NCBI GenBank assembly: GCA_041497115.1
Contig: JBGQFW010000097.1
Span: 1-15,585, forward strand
Length of the DNA stretch: 15,585 bases
Source of the DNA: AR5 sp041497115
GTDB taxonomy: Bacteria; Methylomirabilota; Methylomirabilia; Rokubacteriales; CSP1-6
Direction: 5' to 3'
Positions 1 to 5,969 of this stretch are shown piece by piece. A program made the translations under genes and the position numbers. Within the stretch, counting starts at the first letter, position 1. Each line of letters starts with the position of its first letter. The notes beneath the pieces are model-generated. The model saw only the letters and a list, made by a program, of their open reading frames with translations, ran no database searches and was not told where the DNA came from.

Positions 1-68
1 ACCATACGCACGGCCGAAGCCCGAGGCCCCACCATCACGTACGACTCTTCAACGGGGAGGACACGCTC

Positions 69-1073
69 ATGCGACGACGTGTGATCATCCACGCTGCCCT
101 TGCGGTGCTGACCGTCGCGCTGGCCCTCGGCTGGCCCGCGGACGCGGCGGCCCAGCGGAAGTTCAGCTTCGCCTACGACCAGCCGACCACGACCGCCTAC
201 GGCATTGCCGCCAACATCTTCGACGAAAAGATCAAGCAGCTCAGCGGCGGCAAGATGAGCATCAACCAGTTCCCGGGCGCGCAGCTCGGCACCGAGCCGC
301 AGACGCTCCAGAAGATGCGGGCGGGCGATATCGACTTCGTCATCACCTCGACCGCCAACGCCTCCTCGGTGGCTCCGCAGGCGGGTGTGTTCTCGCTCCA
401 CTTCATCTTCCGCGACGAGACGCACCTGACCAGGGCCCTGGCCGACAAGCAAGTGTCGGACGCCTTTCGCGCCATGATCAAGGACTCGGTGCAGGGCGGC
501 CAGGTGCTCGGCCTGCTGACCATGGGCTTCCGCAACATGTACGCCAAGAAGGAGATCACCAAGGTCGAGGACATCAAGGGCCTGAAGATCCGCGTCCAGG
601 CCACCAAGACCGAGGACACGCACTTCCCGGCCTACGGCGCCCAGACCGTGCACATGCCCTTCGGCGAGGTGTACACCAGCTTACAGACCGGCGTGGTCAA
701 CGTGGCCGAGAACGGCGTCAACGTGTACGAGCAGAACAAGCATTACGAAGTCGCGCCGATCCTGAACCTGACCCAGCACGAGGCGAACAACAACTGCCTC
801 TGGGTCAGCGACAAGACGTGGAACAGTTTGAGCGACCAGGAGAAGAAGTGGGTGCAGGAGGCGGCCGACGAGATCTCCAGGCGCGAGCCGGCACTGGCGC
901 TGAAGCTCGAGCAGGAGTCGGCGGACAAGCTGAAGAAGATCGGCGTGAAGGTCGTCGAGAAGGTCGACAAGTCCGGCTTCCAGAAGGCCGCCCAGCCGAT
1001 CCAGGACCAGCTCGCGCAGGAGCTCGGCCCGCACGCGGTCAAAATCCTGGGGCTCGTGCGCAACGTGAAGTGA
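69..1073 (+). CDS. dctP: TRAP transporter substrate-binding protein (DctP family)
   Basis: This is the periplasmic solute receptor of a tripartite ATP-independent periplasmic transporter. It captures a substrate, usually an organic acid, and hands it to the DctQ/DctM membrane pair. The 334-residue product has the family's usual length. It begins with an export signal: three arginines, a hydrophobic stretch at residues 5-20, and a likely cleavage near PADAAA at about residue 28. The DctP core follows. The motif GLKIRVQ places an arginine at residue 175, where family members hold the substrate carboxylate, and the downstream MPFGEVYTSLQTG and NGVNVYEQ segments are also typical. A strong ribosome binding site (GGGGAGG, 54-60) sits 8 bases before the ATG. 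It is the first gene of an apparent seven-gene operon; dctQ follows after 19 bases. The family is secure, but the ligand is not identifiable. Confidence 0.95.
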   Translation: MRRRVIIHAALAVLTVALALGWPADAAAQRKFSFAYDQPTTTAYGIAANIFDEKIKQLSGGKMSINQFPGAQLGTEPQTLQKMRAGDIDFVITSTANASSVAPQAGVFSLHFIFRDETHLTRALADKQVSDAFRAMIKDSVQGGQVLGLLTMGFRNMYAKKEITKVEDIKGLKIRVQATKTEDTHFPAYGAQTVHMPFGEVYTSLQTGVVNVAENGVNVYEQNKHYEVAPILNLTQHEANNNCLWVSDKTWNSLSDQEKKWVQEAADEISRREPALALKLEQESADKLKKIGVKVVEKVDKSGFQKAAQPIQDQLAQELGPHAVKILGLVRNVK

Positions 1074-1092
1074 GTCGACGGCGCCCGCGCGC

Positions 1093-1665
1093 GTGAGCAC
1101 GCCCGACAGCTTCGCGGTCTACCGGACGCTCGTCATCCAGCGCCACCGCCACCTCAAGTGGCCGGCGCTGGACCCGCTGGAGGCCACGCTGATGGTCCTC
1201 TGCGGAGTGTGCATCGGCGGCTTCACGCTGTGCGTGGGCCTGGACGTGCTCACGCGCACCATCGGCCACCCGTGGCTGTGGCTGCAGCAGGCCACGACCG
1301 CGTTCTTCGCCTGGGGCGCCTTCGTGGGCATGGCGGCCGCCACGCGCCGCAACGACCACATCTATCTGTCGGAGATCACCAAGCGCCTGCGCGGGCCCAA
1401 GCGCACCACCATCGAGACGCTGAACCGACTCGTGGTGCTGGCCGTGGCGGGCTTCATGGTCTTGTTCGGCACCAAGAACGCGATCCTGGATCTCGGCAGC
1501 TACCGGATGCCCTGGCTGATCCCGCTGACCGTGTACACCGGCATCGTGCCCATCGCGGGCGTCCTGATCATGCTGTTCAGCGTCGAGCAGATCGCCAACG
1601 GCGTGGGCGGCGGCTACGAGGGCCCCGAGGACACCGAACAGCACGGAGGCTCGCTGGTCGAATGA
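1093..1665 (+). CDS. dctQ: TRAP transporter small permease (DctQ family)
   Basis: This is the small membrane subunit of the TRAP transporter, which associates with DctM and supports substrate transfer from DctP. The 190-residue product has about four hydrophobic segments, near residues 32-55, 66-88, 115-135 and 145-165. It carries the DctQ-type W-x-x-G-A-F-x-G-M motif (FAWGAFVGMAAATRR) and the following ND-HIYLSEITKRL stretch. The chosen start is a GTG with no convincing ribosome binding site, so the exact N-terminus is uncertain. Translation may be coupled to dctP, whose stop is 19 bases upstream. The stop codon overlaps the dctM ATG (ATGA), a classic coupled arrangement. The family is clear from both context and membrane topology. 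Confidence 0.9.
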   Translation: MSTPDSFAVYRTLVIQRHRHLKWPALDPLEATLMVLCGVCIGGFTLCVGLDVLTRTIGHPWLWLQQATTAFFAWGAFVGMAAATRRNDHIYLSEITKRLRGPKRTTIETLNRLVVLAVAGFMVLFGTKNAILDLGSYRMPWLIPLTVYTGIVPIAGVLIMLFSVEQIANGVGGGYEGPEDTEQHGGSLVE

Positions 1666-3002
1666 GCTCCTCGGCCCTCCTGGTTCTGATGGGCGCGGTA
1701 TTCCTGCTGCTCGGCTACATGGGCGTGCCCGTGGTCTTCGCCATCATGACCGGCGTGCTCATCGCGACGGCGTTCACGCCCATCAGCTTTCCCTCGATGA
1801 TCGGCCAGATGTTCCACGGCATCGACTCCGAAACGCTGCTGGCCATCCCCTTCTTCCTCCTCGTGGGCGAGCTGATGTCCTCGGCCAACGTGGTGTATCG
1901 CATGATCGGCCTCGCCCAGGCGCTGGTGGGGCACCTGCGCGGCGGGCTCGCCCAGGTGGTCACGCTCTTCAGCATGTTCTTCGCCGGCATCTCGGGCTCC
2001 TCGGCCGCGGACGTCGCGGTGCTGAGCCGCACCGTGGCGCCCGAGATGGACAAGGAGCACTACGACCGCGCCTTCACGGCGGCGCTCATCGCCTCGGCCT
2101 CGACCATGGCGAACCTGATCCCGCCGTCGATCATGGCCGTCGTCTACGGCGCCACCGGCTACGTGTCGATCGGCGGGCTGTTCCTCGGCGGCGTGGTGCC
2201 CGGCGTGCTGATCGGCATCGGGCTCATGGTCTACAGCTACTTCTTCGGCCCCATCGGCACCATGAAGCCGCGCGCCAAGCTGGTGGAGGTCTTCGTGGCA
2301 GCCCGCGGCTCGGCCCTGCCCATGGTGATCCCGGTCATCATCATGGGCGGCATCCTGACCGGTTGGTTCACGCCCACCGAGGCCGGGATGGTCGCGGCCG
2401 CCTACATCCTGGTCGTGCTGATCCCCGCGCTGAACCCCCGGCACATCTGGCGGCTGCCCGGCGACTTCATGTACACCGGCCTGCTCTACTCGCTGCCGCT
2501 CGCGGCGGTGGCCGGCGCGTCCGCGTTCGGCTGGATGCTCGCCTACCTGCGCGGCCCCGACACGGTGGCGGAGTACATCAGCTACTACGCCGGCACCGAT
2601 CCACGGATGATCATGCTCCTGCTGGTCGCGCTGTTCGTGATCGTCGGCGACTTCATCGACGCCGTGCCCGCGATCATCATCTTCATGCCCATCATCGTCA
2701 AGCTGACCCAGCTGGGCGGGATCAACCCCGTGCACATGGGCGTGGTCATCATCACCACGCTCGTGTTCGGGCTCATCACGCCCCCCTATGGCCTGTCGCT
2801 CCTGGTGGCCTCGAAGTTCGTGGGCGTGCCCTTCTACCGCGCGATGATCCGCTCGTTCCCGCTCTACATCGTGTTCTTCCTCACCATCGCGTTCACGGTG
2901 TTCTTCCCCCAGGTGGTCCTGTGGCTGCCGAAGTACTTCCTGCCGCAATCGGTGGGCTGCTTCCCCAACCCCAGCGGCGTCGGGTACATCTGCCCGCAGT
3001 AG
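1662..3002 (+). CDS. dctM: TRAP transporter large permease (DctM family)
   Basis: This is the large, catalytic membrane subunit of the TRAP transporter and carries the ion-coupled translocation path. The 446-residue product has the normal DctM length and is hydrophobic throughout, with roughly a dozen membrane helices. Family landmarks are visible: the N-terminal GVPVVFAIM, then IPFFLLVGELM, GGLAQVVTLFSMFFAGISGSSAADVA split across the first half, IPPSIMAVVYG, GWFTPTEAG, and LITPPYGLSLLVAS near the C-terminus. The frame is open far upstream, but the ATG at 1662 is the correct start. It overlaps the dctQ stop, is preceded by GGAGG at 1645-1649, and gives the standard N-terminus. The phosphotriesterase-family gene follows after 20 bases. 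Confidence 0.95.
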   Translation: MSSSALLVLMGAVFLLLGYMGVPVVFAIMTGVLIATAFTPISFPSMIGQMFHGIDSETLLAIPFFLLVGELMSSANVVYRMIGLAQALVGHLRGGLAQVVTLFSMFFAGISGSSAADVAVLSRTVAPEMDKEHYDRAFTAALIASASTMANLIPPSIMAVVYGATGYVSIGGLFLGGVVPGVLIGIGLMVYSYFFGPIGTMKPRAKLVEVFVAARGSALPMVIPVIIMGGILTGWFTPTEAGMVAAAYILVVLIPALNPRHIWRLPGDFMYTGLLYSLPLAAVAGASAFGWMLAYLRGPDTVAEYISYYAGTDPRMIMLLLVALFVIVGDFIDAVPAIIIFMPIIVKLTQLGGINPVHMGVVIITTLVFGLITPPYGLSLLVASKFVGVPFYRAMIRSFPLYIVFFLTIAFTVFFPQVVLWLPKYFLPQSVGCFPNPSGVGYICPQ

Positions 3003-3022
3003 ACGAGGCTCAGGAGGTCAGC

Positions 3023-3976
3023 ATGACGACAGTGGAGACAGCGCTCGGCCCGGTGGCCACGGCCGAGCTGGGCCCAACCCTGATGCACGAGCACATCGTC
3101 ACGCGCTCCCCCGGCGTGCAGGAGAACTGGCCGCATCTCTGGGATCGCGACGCCATTCTCGCCATCGCCGAGCGGAAGATGGCCGACCTCCACGCCCGGG
3201 GCATCCGCGCCATCGTCGACCTGACCACGGTCGATCTGGGCCGGGACATCGGCCTGATCAGCGACGTGGCGCGCCGCTCACGAGTCCACGTGATCGTCGC
3301 CACCGGCGTCTGGTGGATGCCGCAGCGATACTTCAGCTCGCACGGTGTCGACGAGGTGGCCGAGCTGTTCATCCGCGATATCACGCGGGGGATCGGCACC
3401 AGCGGCGTCAAGGCGGCCATCATCAAGTGCGCCACCGACACGGCCGGCGTGACGCCGGTGATCGACAACGTCCTGCGCGCCTCCGCGCGGGCCCAGAAGG
3501 CGACGGGCGTGCCGATCTCGACGCACACGTGGGCGGCCGGCCGGACCGGCGAGATGCAGCAGGCGATCTTCGCGCAGGAGGGCGTCGACCTGGGCCGCGT
3601 CATCATCGGCCACAGCGGCGACAGCGAGGACCTGGGCTACCTGCGCGGGCTGATGGAGCGGGGGAGCACGATCGGCATGGACCGCTTCGGCCTCGAGAAC
3701 TACCTGCCGACGGCCAAGCGGGTCGAGGTGCTCGCGCGGCTCTGCGCCGAGGGCTACGCGGGCAAGATGGTCCTCTCGCACGACGCCAACTGCTGGAGCG
3801 ACATGCTGTCCGAGGACGCCAAGCGCCGCATCCGGCCGCTCTGGCACTACAACCACATCTCCGACGACATCCTCCCCGCGCTCCGCAAGGCCGGCGTCGG
3901 CGAGGATCAGATCGACCAGATGCTCGTGCGCAACCCGCGCGCGATCTTCGAGGCGAAGCCAGGAAGGAACGCGTGA
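3023..3976 (+). CDS. Phosphotriesterase-family metal-dependent hydrolase (lactonase-like)
   Basis: This is a cytoplasmic amidohydrolase-superfamily enzyme of the phosphotriesterase-like group, whose natural members often hydrolyse lactones. The 317-residue product shows every metal ligand of the family's binuclear site: H22 and H24 in LMHEH, the bridging lysine K135 in AAIIKCATD (normally carboxylated), H168 in ISTHTWA, H197 in IIGHSGD, and D254 in VLSHDANC. The length matches the family, and there is no signal peptide. The start is fixed by AGGAGG (3012-3017) just before the ATG. It follows the TRAP genes by 20 bases, and its TGA overlaps the next gene's ATG by one base. This suggests it acts on the imported compound or a derivative. 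Lactonase activity is an inference; esterase or phosphotriesterase activity is also possible. Confidence 0.88.
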   Translation: MTTVETALGPVATAELGPTLMHEHIVTRSPGVQENWPHLWDRDAILAIAERKMADLHARGIRAIVDLTTVDLGRDIGLISDVARRSRVHVIVATGVWWMPQRYFSSHGVDEVAELFIRDITRGIGTSGVKAAIIKCATDTAGVTPVIDNVLRASARAQKATGVPISTHTWAAGRTGEMQQAIFAQEGVDLGRVIIGHSGDSEDLGYLRGLMERGSTIGMDRFGLENYLPTAKRVEVLARLCAEGYAGKMVLSHDANCWSDMLSEDAKRRIRPLWHYNHISDDILPALRKAGVGEDQIDQMLVRNPRAIFEAKPGRNA

Positions 3977-4929
3977 TGCCGGTCATTCTGGGCACTGGCG
4001 CCTATCGCTACGAAGTCGTGGATCAGTGGGCGAAGCTGCCGCCGGGGCGCGAGTTCAACGCCGACGTCGCGGCGGTCGGGGTCGATGCGCAGGACCGGGT
4101 GTACGCGTTCAACCGGGGCGCGCACCCCATGGTCGTCTTCGACCGCGACGGCAACTTCCTGCGCTCCTGGGGCGAGGGCGTGTTTCGCCGCGCGCACGGC
4201 GTCCACATGGCGCCCGACGACACCCTCTGGCTGACCGACGACGGCGACCACACCGTGCGGCACTGCAAGCTCGACGGCAAGGTGTTGCTGACCCTCGGTA
4301 TTCCGGGGACGCCGACGCCCTACATGAGCGGCGAGCCGTTCCATCGCTGCACTCACACAGCACTTTCACCTCAAGGCGATCTCTACGTCTCCGACGGCTA
4401 CGGCAACGCGCGCGTCCACAAGTTCGCGCCGAACGGCACGCTGCTCCGTTCGTGGGGCGAGCCCGGCACCGACCCGGGCCAGTTCAACATCCCGCACAAC
4501 ATCTGCTGCGACGCGGACGGCTGGGTCTACGTGGCCGACCGCGAGAACCACCGCGTCCAGGTGTTCGACGGCAACGGCCGGTACGAGGCGCAGTGGAACA
4601 ACATGCACCGCCCCTCGGGCCTGTACCTGCATCGCGGCCCGCAGCCGCGCTTCTACGTGGGCGAGATCGGCGGCGGCGTGGCGGTGAACCAGGACATGCC
4701 GAACATCGGGCCGCGCGTCAGCATCTACGACCAGAAGGGCGAGAGGCTGGCGCGGCTGGGCGATCGTCGCGCGGGGCTCGAGCCGGGGCAATTCATCTCG
4801 CCGCACGGGCTCGCCGTCGATTCGCGCGGCGACATCTACGTCGGTGAAGTGTCCTACACCAACTGGGGCCGTCGCGGGCCCATCCCGCCCGGCCTGCGTA
4901 GCTTGCAGAAGCTCGTCGAGGTAAGCTGA
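3976..4929 (+). CDS. NHL-repeat beta-propeller protein (peptidyl-alpha-hydroxyglycine lyase-like)
   Basis: This is a 317-residue beta-propeller built from NHL-type repeats, resembling the lyase domain of peptidylglycine alpha-amidating enzymes and bacterial SMP-30-like proteins. Repeats are visible near residues 31-66, 67-100, 125-160, 170-205 and 274-300. Each has a D-G/L-Y-V-(A/S)-D core followed by V-x-x-F-x-x-x-G (for example VYVADRENHRVQVFD). There is no signal peptide, so a cytoplasmic location is likely. The reading frame is open far upstream, but the ATG at 3976 overlaps the preceding stop and has AGGAAGG in front of it. Position between a lactonase-like hydrolase and a redox protein suggests a step in the same pathway, possibly lactone or hydroxylated-intermediate processing. 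The fold is confident; the reaction is not known. Confidence 0.82.
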   Translation: MPVILGTGAYRYEVVDQWAKLPPGREFNADVAAVGVDAQDRVYAFNRGAHPMVVFDRDGNFLRSWGEGVFRRAHGVHMAPDDTLWLTDDGDHTVRHCKLDGKVLLTLGIPGTPTPYMSGEPFHRCTHTALSPQGDLYVSDGYGNARVHKFAPNGTLLRSWGEPGTDPGQFNIPHNICCDADGWVYVADRENHRVQVFDGNGRYEAQWNNMHRPSGLYLHRGPQPRFYVGEIGGGVAVNQDMPNIGPRVSIYDQKGERLARLGDRRAGLEPGQFISPHGLAVDSRGDIYVGEVSYTNWGRRGPIPPGLRSLQKLVEVS

Positions 4930-4933
4930 ACCC

Positions 4934-4940
4934 AGGAGGG
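4934..4940 (+). promoter_or_regulatory. Ribosome binding site that fixes the start of the Sec-containing DsbA gene
   Basis: AGGAGGG lies four bases before the ATG at 4945, a near-perfect Shine-Dalgarno sequence at a short but workable distance. The alternative start GTG 5011, downstream of the in-frame TGA, has no purine-rich sequence before it. The site therefore argues that ribosomes begin at 4945 and must cross the TGA at 4987. Confidence 0.85.
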
Positions 4941-4944
4941 CGCG

Positions 4945-5565
4945 ATGACCCAGCCCGTGACACTACGGATCTTCTCCGACTACGTCTGACCCTGGTGCTA
5001 TCTCAGTACCGTGCGTATTGAGAAGCTCAAGGCCGAGCACCACGTGAAGGTCGAGTGGGTGCACTTTCCCTTGCACCCGGAGACACCGGCGGAAGGCCGC
5101 TCGCTGGCCGATCTGTTCGCCGGGCGCAACATGGACCGCAAGGCCATGCACGCGGCGATGAAGGCGCGCATGGACGCCGAGGGCCTGCCCTACGGCGAGC
5201 GCACCATGACGTACAACAGCCGCCTGGCCCAGGAGCTGGGCAAATGGGCCGACACCCAGCCGGGCGGGGAGGCGCTCCACGACGCGTTCTTCCGCGCCTA
5301 CTTCGTGGAGGCGCGCGACATCTCGCAGCCCGCGGTGCTGCTGGAGATCGCCGCGAGCGTGGGGCTGCCGATCGACGGCGCGCGCGAGGTGCTGGAGAAG
5401 CGGACGTTCAAGGACGCCGTCGACGCCGACTGGGCGCTCTCGCGCCGGTACGGGGTCACGGGCGTGCCGACGTTCGTCGCGGGCGGCTACGGCGTCGTCG
5501 GCGCGCAGCCCTACGAGGCGCTGGAGAAGCTCGTGCTGAAGGCCGCGACCGAGGGGGATGCGTGA
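4945..5565 (+). CDS. DsbA/FrnE-like oxidoreductase, predicted selenoprotein with UPWC active site
   Basis: This is a thioredoxin-fold thiol-disulfide oxidoreductase of the cytoplasmic DsbA/FrnE group. It has 206 residues if the TGA at codon 15 is read as selenocysteine. The N-terminus reads TLRIFSDYV-U-PWCYL, exactly where relatives have SDYVCPWCYL, so the TGA replaces the N-terminal, nucleophilic cysteine of CPWC (U15, C18). The rest of the fold is intact: the helical insert, TGVPTFV with the cis-proline at P175, and the GAQPYEALEKLV ending characteristic of FrnE relatives. C18 is the only other redox-active residue; no further cysteine occurs. The ATG has a strong ribosome binding site, and a SECIS-like hairpin follows the TGA. 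The last bases overlap the next gene. Alternatives are a nonsense mutation or sequencing error, but the hairpin and conserved frame argue against both. The substrate is unknown. Confidence 0.85.
4987..4989 (+). other. In-frame TGA predicted to encode selenocysteine
   Basis: This is codon 15 of the DsbA/FrnE-like gene, between GTC (Val14) and CCC-TGG-TGC (Pro-Trp-Cys18). The family has cysteine here as the catalytic nucleophile. Cys-to-TGA replacement at a redox-active position is the usual signature of a selenocysteine codon. The genes of the selenocysteine machinery (selA, selB, selC, selD) are not in this window. Confidence 0.83.
4997..5026 (+). promoter_or_regulatory. Predicted bacterial SECIS element
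   Basis: This is a hairpin in the coding region just after the TGA. The upper stem pairs 5001-5009 with 5015-5023, nine consecutive pairs including one G-U. The apical loop is CGUGC (5010-5014). Below a single bulged A (5000), 4997-4999 pair with 5024-5026. The loop begins 20 bases after the TGA and has a G as its second base. Both fit the general bacterial SECIS pattern as I know it: an apical loop about 16-37 bases from the UGA, with a G among its first two bases. In this pattern the loop is recognised by SelB, which brings selenocysteyl-tRNA to the UGA. The pairing was done by eye; no folding energy was calculated. Confidence 0.8.
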
Positions 5566-5969
5566 GCCAGGACCGCGAACGCCTGCGTGAGCTGAGCGCC
5601 CGACTGTTGCGGCTTCACAAGCTCTTGCTGGACCGCGAGCGTCGCGCGTACGAGGACCTGCACGGGGCCGTCGCGTCCGGCGATCTCCTTCGTCTGCTGC
5701 TCCAGGACGAACAGTTCGCCTGGCTGCGGCCGCTGTCGACGATGATCGCGCAGATGGACGACCTCGCGGACACGGACGAGCCCATCGCGCAGGGGGACGC
5801 GCAGCGCGCGTACGGGGAGGCCTACCGGCTGCTCAAGTCCGGCGACCGCGGCGCCTTCCAGGACAGGTACCGCCGCGCGCTGCAGGAGTCGCCGGACATC
5901 GTGATGGCCCACGCCCACGTCAGCGCGGTTTTTCCGGCCCGTGACCGGACGGCCGGTCGCGAGAACTAG
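5562..5969 (+). CDS. Small helical protein of unknown function, coupled to the DsbA-like gene
   Basis: I do not recognise a named family. The 135-residue product is soluble and probably all-helical. An amphipathic first segment rich in Leu and Arg (residues 4-30) is followed by a leucine-rich stretch and the motif DEQFAWLRPLSTMIAQMD near residue 50. It has no signal peptide, membrane segment or cysteine. Uncharacterised proteins with this sort of leucine-rich start and FAWLRPLS-type motif occur in Proteobacteria, from memory only. The GTG start overlaps the preceding TGA (GTGA) and is preceded by GAGGGGG, so translation is likely coupled to the selenoprotein. It is the last gene of the operon. 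Its stop codon TAG lies within a CTAG shared with the stop codon of the convergent molybdenum hydroxylase gene. Confidence 0.78.
   Translation: MSQDRERLRELSARLLRLHKLLLDRERRAYEDLHGAVASGDLLRLLLQDEQFAWLRPLSTMIAQMDDLADTDEPIAQGDAQRAYGEAYRLLKSGDRGAFQDRYRRALQESPDIVMAHAHVSAVFPARDRTAGREN
5941..5960. other. Perfect stem-loop near convergent gene ends
   Basis: GUGACCGG and CCGGUCGC style arms (8 pairs including one G-U) flank a four-base ACGG loop. It lies inside the 3' end of the small helical protein gene and 5 bases beyond the stop codon of the convergent hydroxylase gene. No T-run follows on either strand, so it is not a standard intrinsic terminator. It could slow or pause convergent transcripts, or be a chance product of high GC. 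Confidence 0.3.

Noticed and set aside
1..68. Tail of an upstream gene before dctP
   Set aside because: Frame 1 is open from base 1 to a TGA at 82-84, but it is too short to recognise a family or support a call.
5011..5565. A 184-residue gene starting at GTG 5011
   Set aside because: It would lack the first beta strand and the whole active site, has no ribosome binding site, and its GTG lies in the SECIS-like loop. The ATG at 4945 with read-through of TGA explains the data better.
5941..5960. Intrinsic terminator at the convergent gene ends
   Set aside because: The stem is good but no T-run follows on either strand, so it is listed only as a stem-loop.
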